Below, piece by piece: positions 12,384-24,359 of a DNA stretch of 64,000 nucleotides. Positions within the stretch are counted from its first letter, which is position 1. Each line of letters starts with the position of its first letter. Source of the DNA: Phlebopus portentosus (Eukaryota > Basidiomycota > Agaricomycetes > Boletales > Boletinellaceae); assembly GCA_037892935.1 (NCBI GenBank), contig JAYXKI010000002.1, positions 2,232,001 to 2,296,000 of the forward strand, in the 5' to 3' direction. Below the pieces are notes generated by a model. It was not told the DNA's origin and searched no databases. It saw only the letters and a program-made list of their open reading frames with translations. The position numbers and the translations under genes were made by a program.

Positions 12384-14204
12384 TCATGATCGGAATACAT
12401 TATTAAATTCTCGCCCGATGAGCATACGTCGGATTTCCTGCGTGCCTGCGCCGACGGCATACAATCTAGCGTCACGGAGGAAGCGGCCCGTGGGAAATTC
12501 TATAGTTGCACACACCGTGTTTGCACGAGAAGGAAGGTGGTGACGCAACAACGAATCAGAGACATTTTTGCGTAAGCATCACAATTAGAGAGAAAAATAC
12601 GTATAATCAGATTAATAAGAGAATAAATGCTATGCTGCTGATCTCGGGACTGACCATTAATGTATCCGTTTCCGCCAAGGCACTGCATTCCTTCGAGCGC
12701 AACTTCAATGGCTTTCTCGGTTGAATACAGGATAGCACCAGCACAGTCCTGCAATGGCATATAAAATGAGTGTCTGGAGCATCAAATAATACAGGGTAAC
12801 TGACACGTCTTGATATGTAACCTTGATCGCATGCTCGCGCAACTGCGTAAACATATGCACGGCTTGATTCGAGCTTGGTGTACATGTCCGCAATTTTCCC
12901 TACAATTTGCCGTCAGCGAATGTACAAATGCTACCTTCTCAATTCGCCTGAGCTACCTTGCATTAACTGGAAAGTGCCAACAGGTTGACCGAATTGTTCT
13001 CGATTGTGGACATATTCAACTGAGACAAGATTCGTAAATGTGTAGTCGAGCATAGAGACTCGGCACTTACCAGCATAATCAAAGGCAGCCTGCATAAGCC
13101 CAAGAGGCCCACCGCTGAGCACTAATCTCTCGAGATCAAGACCAGACATTAGCACTGCTGCACCCCTATTCACTTCACCCAACACATTTTCTGACGAGCG
13201 CTTTCAATTGTCTGCGATCACAATGAGAAGAACAAAGTATACCTTCTGGTACAAAGCAGTCTTCGAAAACAAGCTCGCACGTATCGCTGCCTCGCATGCC
13301 AACTTTATCCAGCTTTTGGTGCGTCGAAAAACCCTTGTAATCTTTCTCGATGATAAACGTTGTGATGCCTTTGGAACCTTTCTCGGGATCAGTCTTCGCG
13401 TAGACTACCAGCGTGGAAGCTACGGGCCCGTTCGTGATCCAGAACTTATTACCGTTAAGTACATAACCACCGTCGACTTTTGTTGCGCGTGTTTTCATAC
13501 TGATCACATCGCTACCGGCGCCAGGTTCGCTCATAGCAAGACTCCCGACTTTCTCACCGTTGACGAGATCAGGCAGGTATTTTTTTTTTGCTTTTCAGTA
13601 CCATGTCGGTGAATCTGATTGACTACAATTGCATTAGCGAAGAAGCGCCCTTCGAATCAGAACATGACTTACCACATAAGTTTGAGTGAGCGGCATATGA
13701 CAGTCCAACGGAACCAGATGCGCGAGAAATTTCCTAAACAAATTAATGGTAATAGTCAGTCATATTCGTTAGAATATCGAATCGAATCACTGACTTCCAT
13801 AGCAAGAGTGTGATTGAAATAACCCAAACCAAGACCTCCATATTCTGATGATACAGTTACTCCAAGAAGGCCCATAGATCCAAATTTGGGCCACAGATCC
13901 TGACGAGAATGCGTCTGTCAGCGGAAGTCAAGTCGGATTCGGAAACACCTACAATGGGAAAAGTGTTTGTCTTGTCTATCCCATCTGCACGATGTGCTAC
14001 TTCTGTGTCCACAAAACGTGTCACGGCGTCCCGAAACTGACAGAGTTGTACCGTAAGAATCATGACGCGCCAGCGTTACTTGGAGAATACCTCGGTCTGC
14101 TCGCTTGTGAGCCCAGCAACGTGCTGATTATACTGTGAGGCATATCGACGAGCCAATCTCTGACGAGGTGCTGCTCTCCTCAAAGTCCTAGTGAACAAGG
14201 ACAT
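12384..14204 (-). CDS. ivd: Isovaleryl-CoA dehydrogenase, mitochondrial (apparent 1-bp frame break)
   Basis: Flavoenzyme of leucine breakdown that oxidises isovaleryl-CoA to 3-methylcrotonyl-CoA in mitochondria and passes electrons to ETF. Ten exons: 14091-14204, 13953-14036, 13795-13899, 13673-13733, 13243-13622, 13071-13190, 12957-13019, 12805-12899, 12655-12748, 12384-12499. The N-terminus [20 protein letters not shown] is an Arg-rich presequence. Family hallmarks: [63 protein letters not shown] (containing the IVD catalytic Glu), [19 protein letters not shown] and [10 protein letters not shown]. Inside exon 13243-13622 the frame is lost at a run of ten A (13580-13589): upstream reads [11 protein letters not shown], downstream [20 protein letters not shown]. 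One extra A would restore a normal family sequence. Everything else is intact, so a sequencing error or very recent lesion is likelier than an old pseudogene. Confidence 0.9.
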
Positions 14205-14904
14205 GATCGTCGGAGAGCAACCTGAGAACAGCCGGGTCATGGATGGACAGCATCCTGATTCGCATGATCCGAATGCACGTGCCAAGTTTATGCCCGTTTT
14301 GCCTTCTCACATTTTTGAATCTACTATGTCCTGGTCTGCGTTATCTTGCTATGACCTTGGCAGACAAATCAGCCTCAGACTTCCAAATTCTGTGGCCGGT
14401 GTGATTGCTCAGGATTTTTTATGGTCAAATATGCATACAACGTTTTCGAATGCTTGTGCCCATCCCATGCAATGCCAACTGATCTGGCTTACATTAGGAT
14501 CGACTCAGCTGAACCTATCGGATCCGCAAGCTCAGGAGATCAGAGACATGGCATGCTGTGATTCTTGATCGCTGTCACGGTTCCTGCTGTGTAATTCCGC
14601 TAAACTAGTTTGTTCGCCCCAGTTTTTCTCTTCACCCAGGAACCCAGTCATCCTAATCCGACTGCTTTTTATTTATGCATTGTGCGTTCGATACCAACGA
14701 AAGTGCACATACAATTTATTTCACACATAAACAGAAGTAAAAATGGGAATAAGCAAAATACTGCATGGTGGATACTAGTGTTACAGACACTCTCAGCAAT
14801 AGGCGATTTCTCACCTGCTTGTGGGCCGTCCGGAGCTATTCGCGTCATGATACAGGTCATGATACGTGGAAAATACGAGACCATGATGCGTCAGCGGAGG
14901 CAAT
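14205..14904. other. Intergenic region upstream of ivd, nothing recognised
   Basis: About 700 bp between the ivd start and the inositol-phosphate kinase stop, both on the minus strand. The plus-strand ORFs here have no recognisable motifs. It presumably holds the ivd promoter. Confidence 0.4.
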
Positions 14905-16367
14905 CTATTCAACAAGATTGGCCCGAGTCGGCGATAATCCATCATAGCAAACCCGTGATCCATCGTCGACGAAAGACACAGCAATGTTGTGGTCAAGTTC
15001 AGCCCATTTCCTCAACCGCTTCATGCTTTTGGGGTCAAGGTCAATGACGGTGATGCTATCCGGCACTTCTGGTTTCCGGCCAAGCTGGAGAATAATCGAA
15101 CAGTCTTTGAATGTCGCGGAAAGCAAGTACGCCATCGCATGATGCCGTAAATGTTCCGGATCGAGATTCGCAATAGGCTGCTGGGATTCATAGGCTGAAA
15201 CGAAACGATCCCAATCTTCTAGCGAAGGGTCAGGAAACAAGTCTTCCAACGACGCAAGAGTACCGGGCGAATTTGGGAAATGAGCCTGAGCATAGTTCGA
15301 ATGTAAAGACTGAAGGCCTTCAATATCCAATGCGTCAAGTGATCGTTGTAGATGAGCGATGCGCTGAAGTACTGGGGTTCTCGTGAGAAGAGACAAGAGA
15401 GCTTTGACGAATCCTTCCATCAGCTCGTCTTCTTCGATTCCATTGGATGGCCCTGACATAAACTTCCGAAGTTTCTCGGACTTTTTGTCCACACATCAGA
15501 AATCCAGTTCTCCAAAGAATAGGAAGACCGCTCACAGATTCTTGCGGAACCACTAGTTCGCCTCGTGCAAAGACTTTCAGATTGTTTATAGTGCCGTCGC
15601 TAGTTATCCATGCCTTCCAAAGGCATCGTAAAGCGTATGCCACCCGTTCTTCGTTTCCAGAAAACAAATCAAGAGGACAGTAGCCATGGGAAGCAGTTTC
15701 GCCTTTCCCACTCCTGTATTGCGTGTGCATACAAAAACGACAATGACGCGATTTGTTTTCGCGAGTTTCCGATGATAAGTGCTCTGTGTTCGGAAGGAAG
15801 CCCCACTTCGGCTTATATACAAGAAAGATAAGTATATGAAGAATATGGAAGACGGGCGAATGCTTCGCATTCAGAAATATGAAGACATACTTTGATTTCC
15901 ACCGCCCAGCCATCACCGCCTACTAGATCGGTAGCCAGGACACCCTTCCGGCGGTACACATCTATGTCATCTTTGGTTCTTCGCTCCAAAGGACGATCCT
16001 TCTCGGAAGAGACCCTAAGGGTTTCGAGCCAGGTTCGCTCGACAACCACAGTCTCCAAGCGGGGAAGAAACTCTGGCTCAATCAGTCGGGAGGTCACTTT
16101 CTGCTGAAATGAGATCGATGGGTCATCAGGCTCCTCCTCTTCCCCTTCGGCCAGAACCGATTTGGAGGAGGCAATTGCGGGTTGCCACGGCACATCGATA
16201 TTGAGTTCATGCCGCGTTTTTCTCAGTCTGAGAACGGTGCCAGAAAAGACAGAGTGCGGTGGACCTCGATAAGAGAAAACGATGGTTGCACCGCCCTCCG
16301 AAACGTATTTCCAGTCGTCCGGAGACGTAGAGCTTGCAGAAATATGTCCATTAACTGGTGAAGGCAT
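14905..16367 (-). CDS. IPK1: Inositol-pentakisphosphate 2-kinase (442 aa)
   Basis: Phosphorylates inositol 1,3,4,5,6-pentakisphosphate at position 2 to give InsP6, which acts in mRNA export and phosphate signalling. Exons: 15891-16367, 15536-15811, 14905-15480; phases close exactly. Family features in order: the N-terminal nucleotide-binding start WKYVSEGGATIVFSYRG and VLRLRK; GVLATDLVGGDGWAVEIK spliced to PKWGFLP, giving the EIKPK signature; the zinc-site Cys/His motif CRFCMH; GYCPLDLFSG; and near the C-terminus AYLLSATFKDCSI followed by ITVIDLDPKS, the metal-binding region. Length is typical for fungal members. It is head-to-head with the kinesin gene across 476 bp. Confidence 0.92.
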
Positions 16368-16843
16368 TGGTTAAGTTCAACGACTGTCCGATCAAGTTCC
16401 CAGACCCAGATGTTGAGATCAGATCTTGCGCATGCATAGGCGCTGAGAGTAAGACAGAATCTGCAGTGTTTTTTTTTTTTCTTTCTTTCTTGCTGCTACT
16501 AAACTCAGCAAGGTGGTTTGCGAACCGTCCTATGCGATGCTAATATCCGTTGAAACTTCCCAAGAACCTGGCCACTAGTGAACAATACCAATACGTAGTA
16601 AAAGGTCAACCCCAAACCCTAAAAAATTTCTGACCTTAGTAAGTATCGATATTTTTAACGAGCGCTAGGGACGGTTGTAGAAAGGGGAAACATCAAAATG
16701 AAAAAGATGAAAGATTGTTGAGTGATTACTAAGCACGCCAAAGCTGGAAGGTTTCTTTCTTTCCTGGTCGGGTGCCTTGCGACTTTCTCGACAACGTCCG
16801 CTGTGCACCGCGTCCCGCCTTCCTTTCTCTTCCACGCTCCTTC
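16368..16843. promoter_or_regulatory. Divergent promoter between IPK1 and the kinesin gene
   Basis: A 476-bp segment between two divergent start codons must carry both promoters. It holds a T/C-rich tract at 16469-16490, which may be promoter or UTR pyrimidine sequence. No defined binding site can be named. Confidence 0.45.
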
Positions 16844-19800
16844 ATGGCGCCGTCCTCCAATGCGGGGGCGACGACCTCGGTCCAAGTCGGTGAGTAGCTG
16901 TCCGTCTCTCTTTACCGAGTTCAGTCTAGTAACATCCCTCGCCACAGCCCTGCGAATACGACCACCGACCAAGCAGGACACAATCTCAATTCCTACGCGC
17001 TTCCAGCGTACAGTCGTCCATGCCATCTCAAATCAAGTTGTTTCTGTAGACCCTGCGAATACCGCACAGAATCCAAATAGCAGTAGCACAGGTCTGGCGG
17101 CGACGAGCACGCCGAGCAAGAAGCAGACATTCGCGTTTGATCAAGTGCACGGTCCAGAAACTTCACAGTATGACCTGTACAAAGAAACTGCTGCGCCACT
17201 CTTGTCCCGTTTTCTTGAGGGTTTCAACTGTACCATTCTTGCGTATGGCCAGACATCGAGTGGAAAGACGTAGGCGCCCACTTACATATTGAAAGAGTTT
17301 TTTTCTCCATGCTAACCATTTCATGCCACAGATACTCTATGACTGGTATGGACCTTGATGCTGATCCTTCCGAACCTTATAACGGAATGGGCATTATTCC
17401 CGTTCTATTCATGAGATATTCTCCCGAGCAGCGGCGTTAAAGGAGGAACGTGGCGGCGCTTGGTCATATAACATCAAAGGCTCTTTCATAGAACTCTACA
17501 ACGAGGAGTTGATCGACCTTCTGAGCTATGATGATGCGGCGGGAGGGAGGCGGGATGTGCAGATTAGGGAAGACAAGCATGGGCATATCATCTGGGACGG
17601 TCTGCGTGAAGTAGCCGTACGAAATACAAACGAGGTCATGACTTTGATCCGACAGGGAACGGCTATTCGTAGGACGAAAGAGACCGATATGAATGCGCAA
17701 TCATCACGGTCTCATGCCATCTTCTCTTTGACTCTCACTCAGAGGAAATATACGGGGTCGGGCGCGCCTCCACGTTCTTCTACTCCTGTATCGGGTGGTG
17801 GTGTACGCTCGCCATCGCGTCTCGCGCGTCCTGTATCACATCAGTTCAATGGTACGGCTAATTCTACTCGTGTTTCTTCGCCCACTTTTGGCCGACCTCC
17901 GACACCGAGCTTTGCGACTGCTATGGGACGAGGAGGATCCTTGCGTCCATCGAGTGCTCTGGGCTCGCACTCTGCCGACGGACGAGCTAAGAACGTGGAT
18001 GATGAACCTGGAGAATGGGTGACTGTCGTTTCCAAGTTCCATTTCGTGGACTTAGCTGGCTCTGAGCGGGTACGTAGACTAATTTCAGTCGCAGAGATTA
18101 TCACTCAAGTAAGATTATCAATTAGCTCAAACGTACGGCCGCGGCTGGAGAACGTGTCAAAGAAGGTATCTCTATCAACAGTGGTTTACTTGCGCTAGGC
18201 AATGTCATTTCTGCCCTCGGAGACCCTTCCCGCGCCAAGTCTCATACCGCATCCCACATTCCTTACCGGGACTCGAAACTCACCCGTCTTCTTCAAGACT
18301 CTCTCGGTGGTAACGCCCACACCCTCATGATTGCTTGTGTCAGTCCTGCCGAATGGAATGCTGGCGAGACAGTTAATACTCTTAAGTATGCAAACCGAGC
18401 GCGTAACATCAAGAATAGAGCAGTTGTGAACGAGAAAGAGGAGGGCTGGGATGATTTGGAATGGCTGCAAAGTATGGTTGCGCGTCTCCGCAAGGAGGTT
18501 AAAAGCTTGAAAGAAGGCGGTGCTTCTGGTATCCGTTCAGATGCCGGAGAAGTCGAGGGCGCGAGCAAGAAGGTGCTTACGCAGATGGTTGAATTGCAGT
18601 CCAATTACGAAGATTTGCGTGCAAAGTTTGTAGAACGAACAGAGGAACTTACACGACTTCGACGAGAGCTCGGCGAGAGACAGCGAAACTCGATCGGTGG
18701 TGCCGTTTCCGCAACTGCAAGATACGAAGAGATCGTTGGACCGGTCATCGAAGAGTATGAGAAGACAATCAGCGCGATGGAGGCAGAACTTAGCCTGAAC
18801 CGTGCTGCCCTGCGGCATACGAATGACTTGGTAGAGGAAAAGGAGGAGGAGCTTTCACAACTTACCGAGAGGCACTCGGCGACCGAAATGTATGTGGAAG
18901 AGTTGAAGAGTCGAGTGAGCAAGTTGTCCGAGCGGGAGGCATCTACCGAGGCGTATATCCGGGATCTGGAGGATAAAATCAAACAGCAAGAGGACACCAC
19001 GATCTCATCCAGCGAGTCCGTCTCAGATCTTAAGCGAGAGATAGCACGGTTCAAGGAAAGCGAGGGACAGTCCGCCCAATACATCGCAGAACTCGAGGCC
19101 CGATTAGCGCGTTGTGACGAATCAATCTTGAACCTTCGTGCTCAGGTGGAAAAACTAGAGAACGACAGCGAGGCAAAGCAGAGGGAAGTAGAGATTCTGC
19201 AAGCACGCCTAGACAGCATTCTGCAAGACGGTGAGTCGTGGCGAAGTGATCTTGAAGACCGCGAGAAACGTGTTCGTGATTTAGAGGTGAGGATGGAAGA
19301 ATGGCAAGCGAGGCGGTTGGAGGCCAATAACGATCGTGCACGACTCGGGGACATCAACGCTGAAGTACAAAAAGCCCGTCGCAGTCTCGAGGTTGATATG
19401 GCTCAGGCTGCTAAAGCCATTAAAATTGTGCACACGGAATCAAGCGATGCCGAAGATGAGCAAGGTGACGACGGTGATGAATCTCTGCACCATCAGCTCA
19501 AGAGCTTGCGCGAGACCCATGCCGCGACTCTTGCTGATCTTTCTTCCGTAACGTCCAAGTATCGTGATGCGTTGAAAGAGATATCAGATCTGGCAGCGCA
19601 GATAAACGAGATCAAGCTTGGAAGCCCAGATGGATCAGATTCTCCAGAGCGAGCATCTGAGACTCCGGTGACTCGACGTCGTCCAGGTATGAGATCTCGC
19701 GAGCCGAATGATGCCCAGGTCAACGCGGCTGGACGCCAGCTTTTTTTCCGCCAGGCGGCCTCGACGGAGTCGCTACGCTCGAGGTCGCTGTCGCAATCGC

Positions 19801-22800
19801 AGTCGCTTTCACAGGAGCTCTATTCGGCGCGCTCGCGCATGCTTTCCTCACCTGAAATTAATGGACCAAGTAATACAGGTGTTGGTCACGTATTCGGACA
19901 TGCTGGGCGGCATTCTCCTGGTGGATTGCGGCCGAATCTCTCAATATCTTTGCCGATCGGACCTGGCCATGAACGATCTGTACCAAGCCTAGAGAAGGAA
20001 ATAATGCGCCTTCAGGAGGTGTTGAAGGAGCGTGAGGCCGAAATTACTACACTTGAGTCTGCTCTCAAGGATAAGGAGCGGCATCCTATGGAGCAGAAAG
20101 ACATTATGGGCAACGGTCATCGAGATTCCCGTCGTGGATCGGACCTGTCGCCACAGATCATGAACCAGATCAATGCCATTCGGAAGAGTATGGAAATTCG
20201 AAAGCCACCAAGCGACCTTGCAATAGATAATGAACCACTTGACAGATTGAACGAGCTCATGCTGTGAGTGATTTATTCTGTTTTGATTGAACGGTGATGC
20301 TGATTGTTTCTTCAGTTCGATGGCACAGAAGGAAGCACAGCACCGTGAAGAAGTAGAAGAACTCAATGATCAGCTCAGTCAGGTTCGCCGGCAACACGAT
20401 GAACTGACCAAGCTTTCGCGAGATCAGGCATGTGTGTTGTTCCCATCGCTATTTCTATTCTGACGTTGAAGGTAAATAGACATTAAATATGTCGACCGAG
20501 CTCGAAGCACTGCGTACAGAGCATCATGATGTGCTTGCTGACCTCGATGCCCTGAGAAAACGCGAGGCGTCTCTTCTGGAGGAACGTGCACTCCTCGAAG
20601 AAAAGCATGAAGAAAGTCTCAAGCAGCTCAAGGAGGAGCACGAGCAGGCTCTCCGTGATAAACAGGCTGAGGTCGACACTTTGCTTGAACAAGTCAAGGC
20701 GGATCGCGAGCAAACGATCAACGCGAAGCAGGCAGAGACGGACGCACTTGTGGAACGCTCAAACGCCGACCATGTTCAGAAGCTCGCTGGGCTTCATTGC
20801 CAGCTTACGGTGGCATCGGACGCTCTGACGAAAGCTCAGCAGGATCATGAGAAAGCTTTCGGCAAGTTGAGGGCGGAACATGAGAAAGAACTCCGGAAAC
20901 TCAAGGAGGATGTGGAGAGAACACTTTCTCAGGCAAAGGAGGAGCATAGTACGGAGCTTGCAAGGCTAGCTTCCGAGCATAAGGCTGCAATCAATGAAAA
21001 GGAAGAAACTCTCCACCGTACTGAGGAAGAATACTATAGTGCCTTGAGTAAACTCCGCGCGGATCACGCTGATGTGCTCGCGAAGAAAGAAGCGGAAGCT
21101 CAGGCTACAATCGAGCGTCTCAAGGAAGAGTACGCAGGTGCACTTAGGATGGCCGAGCTAGCGAGAGAAGGTTCACTTACGGAGTCGCAGTCGCAACAGG
21201 CGAATCTTCTGAAGCAGCTGCAAGATGAGCACTCCTCGGCGATCGATAAAAAGGAGGCCGCTTTTTCCGATGGCTTGCGCAAACTCAAAGAAGAGCATGC
21301 TTCGGCCTTCGAAAAGAGGCAACTTGATCATTCAGCATCCGTCGAGCGGCTGAAGTCGAAGCATAGTTCTCGTCTCGCTGAGCTCGAGGTGTCCAAAAAC
21401 TTGGAAATTGAGGCTTTACAGAAGACTTTGGCGAAGACCTTGGAGCAGCACGATGCCGCGAGGGAAGCTTTGTCGGCGGAGAAGGAGGAAGCGCTTCAGA
21501 AACTCCAGGAGCAGCACAGCGCTTTGCTCAGCGAAGTTCAACAATCTCAGGAAGAGAGCTTATCTAAACTCAAGGACGAGCACCGCATCGCCCAGGAGCA
21601 GGCTGATGCCACCCATCGACAGCAACTGCAGAAGCTGCGGGAGCAACACGCTGAGATTCTTTCCGAGCTCGAGAAGTCGCACGAAGAAGCATTTCAGAAA
21701 CTGAAAAGCGAGCTTGAGGCTTCGCAAGCACAGAAGAGCCAACTGGAGTCTTCTCACAGTCAGATGGAGCTGTCTTTAACGGAAGAAAAAGAGGCTCACG
21801 AGGCAGCGATTGACTCTTTACTGAAGGCGAAGACCGAGGAAATCTTGAAGTTCAAGGCAGAGCATCAGCGAATCGCGGCCGACCTGGAGAACGCCAAGGT
21901 TGCTGCTTTGGATCAGCATCAGCAAGATCTAGAGAACATGCGTAACCAGTACGATTCTCTGCTCGTTGAAGAGCGCGAGCATTTATCCAAAGCTTTGGCC
22001 GAAGCGGAAGCGGGTTTCTCGCAGGAGCGCGAGACACTACGTAAGGACCACGAGCTCTTGCTCGAAGAAGTTGCGTCATACAAAGCAGCTGCAGACGATT
22101 ACATTTTCACTCAGGAAGAGACAAGGCGAAAACATGCTGACGCCCTTGCAGAAAGGGACAAGGTCATTGCGTCGCTGCGCGAGAACGCAGACTCGCTGCA
22201 AGTGGAGAAGTTGCGATATGAGTCCGAGCTCGACGAACTGCGGAAGGCTCTCGAGGTATCGCAATCGGAGAAACAGAAGCTGGCACAAGAGGCAGCGCAA
22301 CGCGGCCAACTCGCACAAGAATTAGATCGGCACCGTACATTGCTCAATGAAGCTCAGGCTGACCTTCAAAAGACGAAGGAGCACCTTACATCTGAAAGAA
22401 GTAGACAGGAGATTAATGCCCGTGACACCCACGTCCGCTCACCAGAGCCGGTTATTCCTTCACGAGTGACGCCGGATCGCAGGACTGCGATGTCTAAACT
22501 TCCGCCTCTCACACCGCCGCCGTCTGTCCCGCCTCCTCCTGCTCCCAAGTCCGTTCCACCCTTACCAACCGCGGTACCGCTCGATGTGGCTAATAGCGTC
22601 TCGACGCAATCAAATACCACACTGCGAAGTTCTGGATCATCTCGGGAGTCTAATCCCGATTCTCCCGCAACTTCGACGGCTGGGACTTCCATCGCGGGTG
22701 CTGTAGTTGATCCGAAAATCGCGGCCCAGCTTGACGAACAAGCAAAGCATATTGAGGAGCAGGAGGTCATGATCAAGACGTTGAACAAGCAGCTGTCTCA

Positions 22801-23191
22801 TTGTGAGAGTGATCTGCAGGCTCACATAGATCTTGTGTCGACGCTGGAGACGTCTCTTGGAGACTCAGAGAAGAACTGTGAGTCCTATATATCTTTTGTT
22901 CGTTTTGTCATGACATCTGACTATCACGTTTCAGTACGCAAAGCCCGGATGCAGGCTACTGAACTTGCAAGAGAACGAGACAATCTGAATTCCCGTCTTG
23001 AAGTTATGCGGCGCGAGCTTGAAGATGTTCGACGTGAAGTTACTGTTGTGCGACGGTCCGTGATTGAAGAGAAACAATCCCTAGAGTCGCGTCTAGACGA
23101 AGAAAGGCGAGCAAAGGAGCGAGTCCGACAACAACTCGACATGCGCGTGGAAGAACTCCAAAAACGCAAGTCGAAGTTTGTGTGCTTATAA
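16844..23191 (+). CDS. Kinesin-4-like motor protein with long coiled coil (about 2000 aa; apparent 1-bp frame break)
   Basis: Microtubule plus-end motor by family. Exons: 16844-16889, 16948-17269, 17332-18069, 18126-20263, 20316 to about 20427, 20480-22877, 22935-23191. The motor begins VQVALRIRPP. Hallmarks: P-loop [10 protein letters not shown], switch I SSRSHAIF, switch [11 protein letters not shown], then [17 protein letters not shown] and the neck-proximal [18 protein letters not shown], which matches kinesin-4 (KIF4/KIF21) best. Roughly 85 Ser/Pro/Gly-rich residues interrupt the motor between switch I and switch II. The rest, over 1500 residues, is Glu/Lys/Leu heptad coiled coil, with a Pro-rich patch near 22500. 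In exon 3 the frame breaks at CCC near 17399: GMGIIP is followed one base out of phase by [14 protein letters not shown] single extra C would restore it. The intron after 20427 could use GC (20428) or GT (20434). Confidence 0.87.
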
Positions 23192-24359
23192 TCACCCGCT
23201 CTTCGTGACGCTACGCTGTTTTTATTGCTTTCGCTATGGATTTCGGTTCTTTCTACTATATATTTCGATTTTCGTATGCTAGTTCATATTCGTGTCCGTC
23301 ACTCCTTATTCCTTATATTCCTATCTCCGCTCTGTACATCTGGGTCAGCAGGCTCCGACACAGTGCTAGCGTCTCGCACACTCCTCCATACCGCTATATG
23401 CCCTCTTCCATCCGTCTCACATTCTCACTCCCTTTTCTACGGCTATGGTGCCTCGCAGATTACCTGGATTGACTGTAAACAAGCCTTGCATTTCCACTGT
23501 CTTTAGCTTTTCCATATAGTTCGACGTTCCCTGTTCGTTCCTTTTTTTTTTCCTTTGTGGAAGTTTAGTTTTTCTTTCTTTTTTCCTCCTTTATTCTATT
23601 ATTCTAGTGTGTTGCCAGTACTGATTTTGATACCCGCTTGCTAAAGCGTCTATTTGTATATTGTCGTATGTTTTCCCTTTCTGCTACGTATTTATCTGGG
23701 CGTGGCTTTCTTTATCTACGGAAATGCAAAGCACAATTGGTACTTGAAACGATGTAATTGATGGTGAGCGGAAGAAAAGAGGTGTTTTTTAGTGATTAAG
23801 CCGAGGAGGACGGCCGAATTGAGCATGTCCTCGCTTGGATGAATGATGCCTGTAACAGAACTGAAAATTAGATCCGTCCGAACACTAGCGTTTAGGAATA
23901 TGCTCACACCGCAGGGAATATGTGGGCCTTGGGAGAGGTGTCTGGGTCGGTACATGTGAAGATCAAGATAGTAAGATCTGAATTTGAGAAAGGACGGGAA
24001 TGTAGACACGCGTACGGGCCGTTGAGAGACCTGGTCTGGAGAGTCTGGACTGGACTACTGAGATACGATACGGGCACTTCATACCAGGCCTAAGATCCGG
24101 CCAAGCGGATGTCCGGGTCGGTCTCTCGTCTAGGAAATCTGGGGTAGTGTGAGAAAGGACTGCCATATATTCGCGAATTTTCGCCGAGGTGCTTCCCGAA
24201 ATGGCAAAAATGTCGGGAAAATGGGAATAAATGGCAACCCTCGTACTACTAGAGAAAGTAACCTGGCATGGACTGCCTGGGTTTCGTCTACCTTTTAGTA
24301 TCTCAATATAAATTCCGCCATGTCCGTCCTTTCGTCTGCTCTCCTCTCTCTCACAAACC
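23192..24359. other. Kinesin 3' region and promoter of the SDR gene
   Basis: T-rich 3' sequence follows the kinesin stop. Near the right end a TATAAA box lies at 24307-24312, about 48 bp before the SDR start codon. An ATG at 24319 opens a different, short frame and could act as a leader ORF if transcribed. No other gene was recognised. Confidence 0.45.

Noticed and set aside
13915..13952. 38-bp intron in isovaleryl-CoA dehydrogenase
   Set aside because: The next acceptor gives a 53-bp intron and a join (TFPI-DLWPKFG) that fits the family better.
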